Below, one piece after another: positions 49,003 through 58,501 of a DNA stretch of 64,000 nucleotides. This stretch comes from JBEKEX01 sp050013615 (lineage in GTDB: Bacteria > Chloroflexota > Anaerolineae > Anaerolineales > Anaerolineaceae). The notes below the pieces were generated by a model. The model was not told where the DNA came from. It made no database searches and saw only the letters and a list, made by a program, of their open reading frames with translations. Position numbers and translations under genes: made by a program. Within the stretch, counting starts at the first letter, position 1. Every line of letters starts with the position of its first letter. The stretch covers positions 1 through 64,000 of the forward strand of contig JBEKEX010000001.1 in NCBI GenBank assembly GCA_050013615.1. Direction: 5' to 3'.

Positions 49003-51102
49003 ATGGTAGTGCAAGATAACAGCCCGCAAAACAAACGGCCTGTTGGAGAAAGGATACGAGAGCGATGCCTGAACTGGTTCTCAACCCGTCCCAAAACCGT
49101 TACTGCGGTTGGGCTGGGATTGATCATCCTTTTGGGAGCCTTTCTGCGCTTTTACCAGTTAGGCGCAGCCGGGGTCGGCAACAGCTATTACGCAGCAACC
49201 GTCAAGAGCATGTTAACCTCGTGGCACAATTTCTTCTTCGCTGCTTTCGAACCAGGTGGCTCGGTGACGGTGGACAAACCACCGCTGGGATTTTGGGTTC
49301 AAGCGATTTCAGCTTACTTCCTGGGCATGAATGGTTTCGCCCTGGCGTTACCCCAGGCGCTGGCAGGGGTGTTTTCTATCCCTCTGCTTTACAAAATGGT
49401 GAAACGTCCGTTCGGTGTCTGGGCAGGGTTGCTGGCAGCCCTGGTGCTGGCAGCCATGCCGGTAGCGGTTGCCACCGAACGCAACAACACCATCGACGGC
49501 TTGCTGGTTTTCGTGCTCCTGCTGGCGACCTGGGCAGTTTTGAAATCGGTCCGAGAAGGCCGTTTCCGCTACCTGCTACTGGGGATGTTCCTGGTTGGCC
49601 TGGGTTTCAACATCAAGATGCTCCAGGCTTACATGGTGCTCCCGGCGTTCTACGCCCTGTATTTTTTGGGCGCTCACCGCGGGGTGTGGGAACGGATCTG
49701 GCACTTGGCAGCCGCAACGGTGCTGTTGCTGATCGTTTCGCTCTCATGGGCAATGGTAGTGGACCTTACCCCAGCGGCTGATCGTCCATATGTCGGCAGC
49801 AGCACCGATAATTCTGAAATGGAGCTGATCTTCGATCATAATGGAGTACAGCGTTTGAGCAACATGGCTTCCATTAATAACGGAACGCTCGTCGGGTTCA
49901 CCCCCCCTTCGACGTCAGCCAGACTGGCGCCACGCGACGACAATCGATTGTCGTCACCGGATTACCAGCACGGCCAATCTCCCTCACTCTCCTCCGGGGA
50001 TATTGACCGTGCCGGTAATGCGACTGTTGGCCCGGTTGGGTTGGGCAATGGACCGGGGGGCATATTCGACGTGGGACGGCCAGGATGGCTACGCCTCTTC
50101 ACGCAACCCCTTGCCGATCAAGCCGGTTGGTTGCTGCCGCTGGCGCTCTTCGCCATCCCGCTCATCCTGGCTGTGTTGGGATGGAGCTGGTCACTGACCG
50201 AACAACAAGTGTCGGTCGTCCTGTGGGTCGGTTGGCTGCTGCCGCAAATGGCATACTTCAGTTTCACCAGCGGTCTGTGGCACGTCTATTACCTGATCAT
50301 GCTGGGACCGGCCATTGCTGCATTGACAGCAATCGCTGCTTGGGCGCTGTGGAAAATCCTCCAACGCCAGCACTGGGCCGGTTGGGTGCTGGTTGCTCTG
50401 GCTACCGGGGCCACTTTGGTTTTCCAGTTATTCACACTGAAGAATTTCCCGCAATATTCCCAGTGGCTTACAGCGTTGACCATCGTGGCCTGGCTATGGG
50501 GCATCGGATTGTTGGCATGGCGTTCTCAAAAGTGGGCAAGCATCGCCGGGACAATCCTGATGAGTGCCAGCTTGTTGATCACCCCGATCGTCTGGTCCGG
50601 TCTGACCACGCTCAACCCCTACGCTTCGGATACATCGATACCCAAGGCCGGGCCCACTTCAAAAGTTATGGTTATTCAACAACAAGGAGCGCCGGTTCCC
50701 ATTTCCGGCTCACAACAGGCACTTGTGAACTACCTGTTGGCGAATACCGATCCGAAAACGTACCTGGTGGGACTATACAATGCCGACGAAGCTACCAGTT
50801 ACATCCTGGCGACCGGACGGCCGGTGCTCCCCTTCGGAGGCTTCCTGGGAAGCGATAACGTGGTGAACGTGAACCAACTGGCACAAATGGTGAATAGCGG
50901 CGACTTGCGTTACGTCCTGGACAACTCACAATTGGCGCGCAGCAAGCCACAGATCGCCAACTGGGTGACCAGCAATTGCACGTCGGTATCTGCCCCCAGT
51001 TCCGTATCACGTTCCACCAGGCAAACGTTCTCCTTTGGAGGTTTCCTGCAGGAGGGCACACTTTACGATTGTGATACCATTAATCCAGGAAAAACTCCGT
51101 GA
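49003..51102 (+). CDS. PMT-type glycosyltransferase, GT39-like (YkcB-like)
   Basis: 699 residues from ATG 49003 (GGAGAAG about 8 nt upstream; a GTG at 48988 lies inside this site). Cytoplasmic basic N-terminus, first span with GAFLRFYQLG, then the catalytic loop GNSYYAATVKSML and the motif VDKPPLGFWVQAISAYFLGM (about 85-104), typical of YkcB/ArnT-type GT-C enzymes. About ten spans, then a large C-terminal extracytoplasmic domain. Transfers sugars from a polyprenyl phosphate onto an exported acceptor. Overlaps the next gene by GTGA. Confidence 0.9.
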   Translation: MVVQDNSPQNKRPVGERIRERCLNWFSTRPKTVTAVGLGLIILLGAFLRFYQLGAAGVGNSYYAATVKSMLTSWHNFFFAAFEPGGSVTVDKPPLGFWVQAISAYFLGMNGFALALPQALAGVFSIPLLYKMVKRPFGVWAGLLAALVLAAMPVAVATERNNTIDGLLVFVLLLATWAVLKSVREGRFRYLLLGMFLVGLGFNIKMLQAYMVLPAFYALYFLGAHRGVWERIWHLAAATVLLLIVSLSWAMVVDLTPAADRPYVGSSTDNSEMELIFDHNGVQRLSNMASINNGTLVGFTPPSTSARLAPRDDNRLSSPDYQHGQSPSLSSGDIDRAGNATVGPVGLGNGPGGIFDVGRPGWLRLFTQPLADQAGWLLPLALFAIPLILAVLGWSWSLTEQQVSVVLWVGWLLPQMAYFSFTSGLWHVYYLIMLGPAIAALTAIAAWALWKILQRQHWAGWVLVALATGATLVFQLFTLKNFPQYSQWLTALTIVAWLWGIGLLAWRSQKWASIAGTILMSASLLITPIVWSGLTTLNPYASDTSIPKAGPTSKVMVIQQQGAPVPISGSQQALVNYLLANTDPKTYLVGLYNADEATSYILATGRPVLPFGGFLGSDNVVNVNQLAQMVNSGDLRYVLDNSQLARSKPQIANWVTSNCTSVSAPSSVSRSTRQTFSFGGFLQEGTLYDCDTINPGKTP

Positions 51103-51551
51103 ATACATCACAAAAAAAGCCTGGATTAACCCTGAGTTTGCCCGTTTGGCTGGTACAGGCGGTCAAATTTTCATTTGTCGGTGTTCTGAACACTGCCGTT
51201 GACTTTGGCGTGTACTTCCTGCTCACACGCTGGGTTGGGTTTGCCAACCTACAAGTGGCCGCCAAGAGCATTTCCTACAGCGCCGGAATCATCAATAGTT
51301 TCTTTTGGAACAGGTCATGGACTTTCCACTCGGAAACTCACATTTGGATCACGCTGCTGCCTTTTGTACTCGTCAATCTGGTGGGGCTGGCGATCAATAC
51401 CGGCGTCATGCAGCTCTGTTTGAACACATTCGGCCTGCCGGAACTGGTCGCCCTTGGGTTGGCAACGGTCAGCGCACTGACATGGAACTTCGTCTTGAGT
51501 AAGTTCGTAGTCTTTCGGAAACAGGCCAACGTTCCAGGGGAGGGCGTATGA
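51099..51551 (+). CDS. GtrA-family membrane protein
   Basis: 150 residues, four spans: AVKFSFVGVLNTAVDFGVYF at the start and a last span with LATVSALTWNFVLSKFVVFR, both diagnostic of GtrA. Members help flip or move polyprenyl-phosphate sugars across the membrane. The GTG start overlaps the previous stop (GTGA), so it is translationally coupled to the GT39-like gene, whose donor substrate it probably supplies. Its own stop overlaps the next start by ATGA. Confidence 0.92.
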   Translation: MNTSQKKPGLTLSLPVWLVQAVKFSFVGVLNTAVDFGVYFLLTRWVGFANLQVAAKSISYSAGIINSFFWNRSWTFHSETHIWITLLPFVLVNLVGLAINTGVMQLCLNTFGLPELVALGLATVSALTWNFVLSKFVVFRKQANVPGEGV

Positions 51552-52231
51552 AAAAAACAATTTTGGTTGTGGATGATAAAGCCAGTGTGCGCACATTGGT
51601 ACGTGAATATTTAGTCGAGGAAGGTTTCCGTGTGGTGGCAGCCGAAAACGGCCTGAATGCGCTCAGCGTGGCTCGGCAGGAAAAGCCAGACCTGATCTTG
51701 TTGGACATCATGATGCCTGAAATGGGCGGCTACGAATTCATCCGCGAATATCGCAAAGAACACAATACGCCCATCATCCTTTTGACCGCCAAGTTGGAAG
51801 AATCGGATAAGGTGTTGGGGCTGGAACTGGGCGCCGATGATTACGTCACCAAGCCCTTCGGCATGCGTGAGTTGCTGGCGCGCATCCGTGCCGTGCTGCG
51901 CCGCACCGAACAAGCCGAACCCCAAAGCACCATCCTGCGTGCCGGCGACATCGTCCTGGACAAGGATAACCATACGGTCAACGTCGGCGGCCGGGACGTC
52001 GATTTGACCCCTTCGGAGTTTGATCTGCTGGCCATCTTGATGGCTTCGCCTGGCCGGGTGTATTCCCGCCTGGACCTGTTGGAAAAACTGCAAGGCACCA
52101 GTTTCGAGGGCATGGCCCGCACCATCGACGTGCACATCCGCAACCTGCGCTCCAAGATAGAGCCCGACTCGGACAATCCGCACTATGTTGAGACCATTTT
52201 CGGGGTCGGCTACCGCTTCCGCTCAGATTAG
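51548..52231 (+). CDS. OmpR-family response regulator
   Basis: 227 residues. Receiver domain with phospho-acceptor Asp53 (LLDIMMPEMGG), acidic pair DD in ILVVDDK, and the conserved Thr and Lys of ILLTAK and TKPFGMRELL. Winged-helix domain from about 130 (RDVDLTPSEFDLLAILMASP, RTIDVHIRNLRSKIEP). Linked to GtrA by ATGA and followed 12 nt later by its kinase gene. Likely binds the AAACA repeats before this operon and so controls itself and the glycosylation genes. Confidence 0.95.
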   Translation: MKKTILVVDDKASVRTLVREYLVEEGFRVVAAENGLNALSVARQEKPDLILLDIMMPEMGGYEFIREYRKEHNTPIILLTAKLEESDKVLGLELGADDYVTKPFGMRELLARIRAVLRRTEQAEPQSTILRAGDIVLDKDNHTVNVGGRDVDLTPSEFDLLAILMASPGRVYSRLDLLEKLQGTSFEGMARTIDVHIRNLRSKIEPDSDNPHYVETIFGVGYRFRSD

Positions 52232-52243
52232 AAGGAGTATTCT

Positions 52244-53608
52244 TTGCGCTCGCTATTCATCAAATTAACCTTCGCTTTTTTACTCATCAGCCTGACCGGC
52301 GTGGCACTGTCAGGTGTTCTGGCGCGCCAGGCCACCGCACGCGAATTCGGTCAGTTCGTGCAGGACCAGGGCCAAAACCGCTTTGTCACCATTGTGACTG
52401 ATTACTACGAGGTCTACGGCGGATGGGACGGCATCCTCCAGTTCATGCAGTCCACCGACATGTCGATGCCGGGCATGCTGATGCCCTTCAATGGCCGGAA
52501 CAACCCCGAATCCCCCTACGTGCTCGTAGACCAAAACAATCGCGTTATCATCCCATTTGGGCGCTTCAACATGAATGATGTTGTTACAACATCCGACCTT
52601 TCCGGCGGGATTCAAATCAAAGTAAATAACGTGGCGGTTGGAACGGTGATTAACGCAGCTGCACCAGAACTGGATGCCCGTCAGCAAGCTTACCTTGACC
52701 GCATCAATCGGGCACTCCTCCTGGGCGCCTTGGGTTCAGCGGCTGCAGCACTCCTGCTGGGGATTTTTCTGGCGCGCACGTTCACCCGCCCGCTGCGCGA
52801 ACTGACGAGTGCCATCCAGTCCATGGCTGAAGGTAAGCTGAAGCAGGCAGTCCCAGTACGTTCTCGCGACGAACTCGGCAAGTTGACCACCGCCTTCAAC
52901 CAAATGAGTGTCCAAATTTCCCAGGCAAACGACCTGCGCCGCCAGATGACCGCGGATATTGCCCATGACTTGCGCAGCCCCTTGACTGTCATTAGCGGCT
53001 ACATCGAATCGCTGCGGGATGGAATCCTCAAACCCACCCCAGCCCGCCTCGACGCCATCTATGATGAAGTACAACACCTCCAAAGGTTAGTCGACGACTT
53101 GCATACTCTGTCACAGGCAGATGCCGGCAATTTGACCCAGAACCGGCAAACCGTCGCCCCCCAGGCACTGCTGGAAAGGATCGCCGCCTGGTACGGCCAC
53201 CTGGCAGAAGCCAAGAATATTTCCCTTGAAGTTAAAGCGGATGAGAATTTGCCCAATTTAATGGCAGACCCCGACCGCATGGCCCAGGTGCTCGAAAACC
53301 TGGTCAGTAACGCCCTGCGTTACACGCCCGATGGCGGCAAGATCGTGCTTTCGGCCAGTTCGGATACAGAAGAGGTGATATTGAGAGTAGAGGACAACGG
53401 CAAAGGGATCGAGCCGGATGCCCTACCGCACATCTTCGAACGTTTCTATCGCGCCGATGAATCTCGTCAAGGTAACGAGTCCGGGTTGGGCCTGGCCATT
53501 GCCAAGGCCATCGTGGATCTGAATGGCGGCTGCATCACTGCCAGCAGCGAGGGTGCAGGCAAAGGGAGCAGCTTCGTCATCTCGATCCCGGCCATCAAGA
53601 GCGCATGA
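52244..53608 (+). CDS. Membrane sensor histidine kinase
   Basis: 454 residues, TTG start with AAGGAG 9 nt upstream. First span (7-27), an extracytoplasmic sensor of about 125 residues, second span (about 155-178), HAMP (about 179-230), HisKA with His241 in DIAHDLRSPL, and HATPase_c with N (NLVSNALRYTP), G1 (VEDNGKGI), F (IFERFYR) and G2 (NESGLGLAIA) boxes. A BaeS-like kinase that phosphorylates the upstream regulator. The sensor domain resembles no named sensor. Terminator at 53643-53664. Confidence 0.93.
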   Translation: MRSLFIKLTFAFLLISLTGVALSGVLARQATAREFGQFVQDQGQNRFVTIVTDYYEVYGGWDGILQFMQSTDMSMPGMLMPFNGRNNPESPYVLVDQNNRVIIPFGRFNMNDVVTTSDLSGGIQIKVNNVAVGTVINAAAPELDARQQAYLDRINRALLLGALGSAAAALLLGIFLARTFTRPLRELTSAIQSMAEGKLKQAVPVRSRDELGKLTTAFNQMSVQISQANDLRRQMTADIAHDLRSPLTVISGYIESLRDGILKPTPARLDAIYDEVQHLQRLVDDLHTLSQADAGNLTQNRQTVAPQALLERIAAWYGHLAEAKNISLEVKADENLPNLMADPDRMAQVLENLVSNALRYTPDGGKIVLSASSDTEEVILRVEDNGKGIEPDALPHIFERFYRADESRQGNESGLGLAIAKAIVDLNGGCITASSEGAGKGSSFVISIPAIKSA

Positions 53609-53642
53609 TCGAAAAGCTACCAAATCTATCGGAGCAACATGC

Positions 53643-53664
53643 GGGGCGGCTTTGAAACCGCCCC
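53643..53664 (+). terminator. terminator after the GT39/two-component operon
   Basis: 7-bp GC stem (53643-53649 with 53658-53664), 8-nt loop, followed by CATTTCTTGTTTT. Confidence 0.8.
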
Positions 53665-53711
53665 CCATTTCTTGTTTTCAGACCGAGCCTGCCGGGTGTC
53701 ACCCTACACGC

Positions 53712-54689
53712 TCATTCAAATTGGTAGACTTGGCTTGCTTCCTTTAATTCTTTTACCGTCGCCAAGGCTTCCGTCCCGCCCCAGCCTTTCAACGTCGAAG
53801 CAGCGGCTAGTGTGGCAAACTTTTGGCACTGCTCTTCCGGCCAGCGTTGCAGCAGGCTGAAGATCATGCCTGTATCAAAGGCATCTCCCGCTCCGATCGA
53901 GTCGACGATCTCCTCTGACGACACTCTAGCCGCCGGCAATTCACGAACCGCTTTGGAAGTGATGAGCATCGAGCCGAACTCGCCGCGCTTGACGATCGTC
54001 AATGCCGGACCGAGAGATTGGAAAACCGTTGCCGCACTCCTCAAATCCTTTTGAAGCGTAATCTTGCGTGCCTCGTCCTCATCCACGAACAGATAATCCG
54101 TGTATTGAAGCATCTCTTTGAGCGGTTCCATCCACGGTGTGGATACCGGAAAGAGAACAAATTGGGGATCCAATGAGGTGGAAAGCCCTTTCGCCTTAGC
54201 ATCCTTGAACAAAGCAGCTATCTCATTGCTCCACATGTCGGGGAAATGCAAATACCCGGCGCAATGGATGTGGCGATGCTCCTCCAAGAGGAACTCTTTT
54301 TGCACCTTGCTGAACGGCTTGGGCCAGGGCAAATGGGTTGGCATCCGATACGTCAAAGGGCGTTTCTTGCTGCCAAAGAGCAGCATATAAATACCAATCC
54401 CCGAAAGTGTGTTCGGCTGCCGGTTGACTTGCTCGCAATTCAGGCCGGCCTCGTTGAGGATCCTGAGGATGGCATCACCAAAAAGGTCGTCGGCCAGCGT
54501 CGAGAACAAGCTGGTCTTCAACCCAAACTTGACCAGGTCTTGGGCAATGTATCCCGCCGATCCGGCAGCGCAAAGCGCAACATCCGAGGGGCCGGACCAG
54601 CGCGTCAATTCGTTCAATCGCGTGGGTGCCTGCCCCCGGAGCAGCAAATCGACATTCAATGGACCAATCAGGCCAACATCGTTTTTCAT
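53712..54689 (-). CDS. PfkB-family carbohydrate kinase
   Basis: 325 residues. PfkB signature 2 SIGAGDAFDTGM with catalytic base Asp269. GLIGPLNVDLLLRG at the start and LCAAGSAGYIAQDLVKFG (signature 1 area). An ATP-dependent sugar or nucleoside kinase; the exact substrate is open (ribose, fructose, 2-keto-3-deoxygluconate, or a fructosamine-like sugar). Last gene of the SorC-ABC operon, 30 nt after the SIS gene, so it likely phosphorylates the imported sugar before the SIS enzyme acts. Confidence 0.9.
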   Translation of the reverse strand: MKNDVGLIGPLNVDLLLRGQAPTRLNELTRWSGPSDVALCAAGSAGYIAQDLVKFGLKTSLFSTLADDLFGDAILRILNEAGLNCEQVNRQPNTLSGIGIYMLLFGSKKRPLTYRMPTHLPWPKPFSKVQKEFLLEEHRHIHCAGYLHFPDMWSNEIAALFKDAKAKGLSTSLDPQFVLFPVSTPWMEPLKEMLQYTDYLFVDEDEARKITLQKDLRSAATVFQSLGPALTIVKRGEFGSMLITSKAVRELPAARVSSEEIVDSIGAGDAFDTGMIFSLLQRWPEEQCQKFATLAAASTLKGWGGTEALATVKELKEASQVYQFE

Positions 54690-54719
54690 CCGTAACCCTA
54701 TAGAATCACGACGCTCGAT

Positions 54720-55964
54720 CTAATGTGTGCCGGGCGGGAAGAGCCAGTTCCATACCCGTGCATAACGTGGGATATTGCTTCTCTGGCAATCAGGGTTGAT
54801 GTTACCCTGCTCGATGGCACAATAGTAGGGCAACAGTTGCCCAGGCAGAATGGCCGGGATGGAGAAGATGGTCTCTTCCAGGTCCGGCACACGAATCACA
54901 TCATCCACCATTTTCGAGATACGGTCGTCATTCTCCGGAACGATGGCGATGCAGGGAGATTTTAATATTTGGGTCACTTTAGCAACATCCAGCATGCGCT
55001 CATAAGAATTCCCGTGCGGCGCCACCAAGATAGTATGGATTTGCTCGTTCGTCAGGCCCAAGGCACCGTGGATGTGGCGGCCCCAGCACATGGCGCGGGT
55101 GGGGATGTGCGACATCTCCTCGAATTTAAGCGATAATTCTTCCGCCGTGCCCAATTGGGGACCGCTGCCAACCGTAATGATGGCGCGGGCGTTCTTCAAC
55201 CGTTTGGCAATGTCATGACAGCGAGCATCCACAGCATCGAAATGTTCGTCGAACCAATCGCCAATAGATAAGAGTTGCTGCTTCAGCTCGTCATAATCGT
55301 AAGCTTTGGGGTTGACCCGTTCGCCAATTTCCAAAGCAAGCATGAGAGAAGCTGCCAGGCGGGTTGCGTAATGGAAAGTATCCGAACCGCCCGTATCATA
55401 CCCACCAGCACAAACAATATTGGCATCCGAAAGTTTACTTATCGGGCTGCCGGTGATGGATGTGAATGCCAGAACATAGGCGCCCAACGCCTTGGCTTTT
55501 TCAGCCGCTTTATTGGAATCAGGCGTGGAACCGCTGCCCGAATATGCCATGAAGACGGTATCCTTGAACGGATAGGGCTTGGAATAAAGCTGGAACTCCA
55601 CCGCATCTTCCTGATCAGCGAGAATATTGGTGAACTTCCAATAACCATAAGCCGCCACCTGGGCTACGAATTGCGACGTCCCCAACCCGACACCGACGAT
55701 GTGTTTCACGCCACGTTTCACCAGTTCATCGGCGATCTTGGGAATTAATTTCTCGTTCTGTTTTAAAGTGTCGCTGACCGCCTTGCCTTCAATGTGAATA
55801 TCATTGTAAAGGTTATAGGGATGCTGTGTTTTAGGTTCAGTACCCAAAGCGCGGTACATAATGGGGTATTCGGCCGTATTTTCGATCAACGCTTCTTCAT
55901 TGGCGGGGTCAATACCCCATTTTTTTACCCGATAACCTGTTTTTCTTAGATCATTTTTTTCCAT
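54720..55964 (-). CDS. Double SIS-domain sugar isomerase/deglycase-like protein
   Basis: 414 residues from ATG 55964 (AGGAG 7 nt upstream; the frame opens at 56030 inside the ABC gene). Two SIS domains: the first with VGVGLGTSQFVAQVAAYGYW and FMAYSGSGSTPDSNKAAEKA, the second with IITVGSGPQLGTAEELSLKF and the glutamate of KFEEMSHIP. The pattern resembles AgaS, FrlB and GlmS-isomerase proteins, which act on amino-sugar or fructosamine 6-phosphates. With the kinase gene next to it, use of a phosphorylated imported sugar is likely; the precise reaction is unknown. Confidence 0.85.
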   Translation of the reverse strand: MEKNDLRKTGYRVKKWGIDPANEEALIENTAEYPIMYRALGTEPKTQHPYNLYNDIHIEGKAVSDTLKQNEKLIPKIADELVKRGVKHIVGVGLGTSQFVAQVAAYGYWKFTNILADQEDAVEFQLYSKPYPFKDTVFMAYSGSGSTPDSNKAAEKAKALGAYVLAFTSITGSPISKLSDANIVCAGGYDTGGSDTFHYATRLAASLMLALEIGERVNPKAYDYDELKQQLLSIGDWFDEHFDAVDARCHDIAKRLKNARAIITVGSGPQLGTAEELSLKFEEMSHIPTRAMCWGRHIHGALGLTNEQIHTILVAPHGNSYERMLDVAKVTQILKSPCIAIVPENDDRISKMVDDVIRVPDLEETIFSIPAILPGQLLPYYCAIEQGNINPDCQRSNIPRYARVWNWLFPPGTH

Positions 55965-55968
55965 ATAA

Positions 55969-57480
55969 TTACTCCTTTTTTTGCCCAAAAGTAAATTGGA
56001 GGATCTCCTCCTCATTGGTTTGGTCACCATCTAATATAGCTTGAATTTGACCATTGAACATCACCACCACGCGATGCGCCAGCCCCAGGATTTCGGAAAT
56101 CTCGGACGAGATCAAGATGACGGCTTTGCCTTCCGATGACAGCTTGTGAATCAACTTGTAAATTTCGAACTTGACCGCCACGTCGATCCCCTGGGTAGGC
56201 TCGACCAAAAGCAGGATTTCCGAGCCTGCTGCAAGCCATTTGGCCAGGGACACTTTTTGCTGGTTGCCGCCGCTCAAGTTGCGTACCAGTTGCGCCAGCG
56301 AGGTCGTCTTGATATCAAGTTCTTTGACCTCAAACTCCGCCATCTCTCGTTCTTTTCTAAACCGGATGGAGCCAAAAAATCGGGAAATATCTGCCAGGGA
56401 CGGAAGCGAAATGTTCCTCTGCACAGGAAGCTCCTCAAGCACCCCTTCCTTCTTCCGGTCTTCAGGCATATATCCAAAGCGGGCGGCTTTGGCTTTAGAC
56501 GGATCCGGCTTGAAAAGAGAGCCATTGAGATAGATCTGTCCCGATTGAATGGGCCAATCCCCAATCAACGCTTTCCCCAATTCGACCTTGCCCGAACCAG
56601 CCAGGCCGGTAACGCCGATCACTTCCCCACGATGGACGGAGAAAGTAACATCCTCGAAAATCCTGGGCGAAACCAGGTGCTCGATCTTCAGAATGTCATC
56701 GCCTATTGCTTTGTTTTTTTCAGGAAAAGCATCTGTCACTTTCCGGCCGATCATATAGCTGATCAAAGACTCAGGGGTAACCTGCGAAATGGGCGCCGTA
56801 TGGACATGCTTGCCGTCCCGCAAGACGGTCACGTCGTCCGCCAGCCTGAAAATTTCCTTGAGGCGGTGCGACACATAGATGATTGTAACTCCCTGCTCCT
56901 TGAGGCTTTTGATGATCTTGAACAAGGCGTTCGTCTCCGCGTCGTTTAGCGCTGCAGTCGGCTCATCCATGATCAGGACCTTGCAAGCCGTGATCAATGC
57001 CTTCGAGATCTCGACGATCTGCTTCTCACTTACTTTGAGATCGCCCACGGTGGCGTCGAGGGGAATATACGTGGCCTCCAATTGCGCTAACACCTTCTCC
57101 GCCTTTTCTCTTTCCAAGCTTTCGTTCAGAAAGCCGAAACGACTGGGTTCCTTGCCAACGTTGATATTAGCAACAACCGAGCGCTTGGATAAAAGGTTGA
57201 GCTCTTGATAGATGGTGGAAACCCCGGCCGCAATCGCCTCGCTGGGATTTGATGGTGAATAGACCACGTCATTCAGATGCATCTCGCCTGCGTCTGGAGC
57301 CAATGCCCCTGCCAGGACTTTCATCAGCGTGGATTTCCCCGCACCGTTGGCGCCCACCAAAGCATGGATCGTGCCGCGCTCAATGCTGAACGTCACATCA
57401 TCCAGGGCTTTGACGCCGGGGAAAGAACGGCTGACATGGTTGATCGAAAGAATCGTGTTCATAGGCTCGCCGTGGCTCAT
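55969..57480 (-). CDS. Sugar ABC importer, double ATP-binding protein (RbsA/XylG type)
   Basis: 503 residues. Two ABC domains: the first with Walker A VGANGAGKSTLM and LSxxEKQIVEIS (VSEKQIVEIS); the second with degenerate Walker A GLAGSGKVELGK (VIGVTGLAGS) and signature NLSGGNQQKVSLAKWL. This is the CUT2 RbsA/XylG/MglA layout. The start at 57480 forms an ATGA overlap with the permease stop; ATG 57462 is an alternative, nearer to family starts. Powers uptake with the permease. Confidence 0.92.
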   Translation of the reverse strand: MSHGEPMNTILSINHVSRSFPGVKALDDVTFSIERGTIHALVGANGAGKSTLMKVLAGALAPDAGEMHLNDVVYSPSNPSEAIAAGVSTIYQELNLLSKRSVVANINVGKEPSRFGFLNESLEREKAEKVLAQLEATYIPLDATVGDLKVSEKQIVEISKALITACKVLIMDEPTAALNDAETNALFKIIKSLKEQGVTIIYVSHRLKEIFRLADDVTVLRDGKHVHTAPISQVTPESLISYMIGRKVTDAFPEKNKAIGDDILKIEHLVSPRIFEDVTFSVHRGEVIGVTGLAGSGKVELGKALIGDWPIQSGQIYLNGSLFKPDPSKAKAARFGYMPEDRKKEGVLEELPVQRNISLPSLADISRFFGSIRFRKEREMAEFEVKELDIKTTSLAQLVRNLSGGNQQKVSLAKWLAAGSEILLLVEPTQGIDVAVKFEIYKLIHKLSSEGKAVILISSEISEILGLAHRVVVMFNGQIQAILDGDQTNEEEILQFTFGQKKE

Positions 57481-58442
57481 CGCTGCCGATAGCGCAGACG
57501 ATCAAGGGAAAGTGCAAAGATCAAGATCAGGCCGGAGATAATTCCCTGGATGTAGAGCGAAATCCCCAACAGCACCATGCCGTTGGTAATGGTCATCAGA
57601 AAGACCGCGGCAATCAGGGTATTTTGAATCCTGCCTTTCCCGCCGCTCAAACTGATGCCGCCCAGGATCACAGCGGTCAATATGGGAAACAGGAAGTCAC
57701 TTCCCATGCTGGAGGTAGCCGAGCCTTGCCGCGAAGCCTGCATGAAACCACTGAAGCCTGCCAGCAATCCGGCCAGCATGAATGCCAACATTTTCATCCG
57801 GTCGACTTTAATGCCTGCTAACCAGGCCGCTTTTTCATTATTTCCAATGGCATAGATCTGTGCGCCAAACACGGTCTTGTTCAAAATGAAATAAAATGCA
57901 ATGTAAAAAACAAACATCAGAATCACTGGCACCGGGACAGGGCCAATGTAACCCCTGGAAACGAAAGCAATTTGATTCAACTGCGGGCCAACAATCGTTG
58001 CCCCTTGGGTGTAAGCCAAAGCCATGCCGCCAAGGACATTCATCATACCCAATGTGGCGATCACGGAATTGATGCGAACCTTGGTCACTAAAAAGCCGTT
58101 GATCAGGCCAATGACAGTGCCCACTGCCATACTGGCTAAGCAAGCCACCCACGGTGACACACCGTAGTTAACCATAAGGCTGGCTGCGACAATGCCTGAA
58201 AAGCCTAGCAGCACCCCCAGTGAAACATCCATTCCACCTAAAAGCATAATCAACATCTCACCGATGGAAACAATGCTGACAATGGCGGCCTGGCGGAGCA
58301 CTGTGAAGATATTTTGTTGATTCAAAAATGTACTGGTGGTTAGAGAAAGAATTACCACCCAAATAATGAAGATTAATATAAAGCCATTCTCTCCAATGAT
58401 TTCAAAGGCTTTTTGACGAGTGACTTTCGATTGATCAGGCAT
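57477..58442 (-). CDS. Sugar ABC importer permease (RbsC type)
   Basis: 321 residues, about ten spans. IVSIVSIGEMLIMLLGGMDV and SLGVLLGFSGIVAASLMV near the first third, and ILTAVILGGISLSGGKGR, are the CUT2 permease (BPD_transp_2) motifs, the last including the EAA-like cytoplasmic loop. Overlaps the ATPase gene by ATGA. Separated from the SBP gene by 59 nt containing a strong hairpin. Confidence 0.93.
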   Translation of the reverse strand: MPDQSKVTRQKAFEIIGENGFILIFIIWVVILSLTTSTFLNQQNIFTVLRQAAIVSIVSIGEMLIMLLGGMDVSLGVLLGFSGIVAASLMVNYGVSPWVACLASMAVGTVIGLINGFLVTKVRINSVIATLGMMNVLGGMALAYTQGATIVGPQLNQIAFVSRGYIGPVPVPVILMFVFYIAFYFILNKTVFGAQIYAIGNNEKAAWLAGIKVDRMKMLAFMLAGLLAGFSGFMQASRQGSATSSMGSDFLFPILTAVILGGISLSGGKGRIQNTLIAAVFLMTITNGMVLLGISLYIQGIISGLILIFALSLDRLRYRQR

Positions 58443-58456
58443 AATGTCTCCAAATG

Positions 58457-58490
58457 GTTTAGGGAGGAGCTGAACCGCTCCTCCCTAAAC
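58457..58490 (-). other. intercistronic hairpin between SBP and permease genes
   Basis: Perfect 14-bp stem (58457-58470 with 58477-58490), 6-nt loop. On the coding (minus) strand it is not followed by T, so it is probably an mRNA stabiliser or partial attenuator, keeping binding-protein mRNA in excess over permease mRNA. Confidence 0.7.
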
Positions 58491-58501
58491 TTTTCCACTA
58501 A

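Noticed and set aside
56146..56949. 267-residue open frame on the plus strand
   Set aside because: Antisense to the RbsA-type ATPase gene with full Walker and signature motifs.
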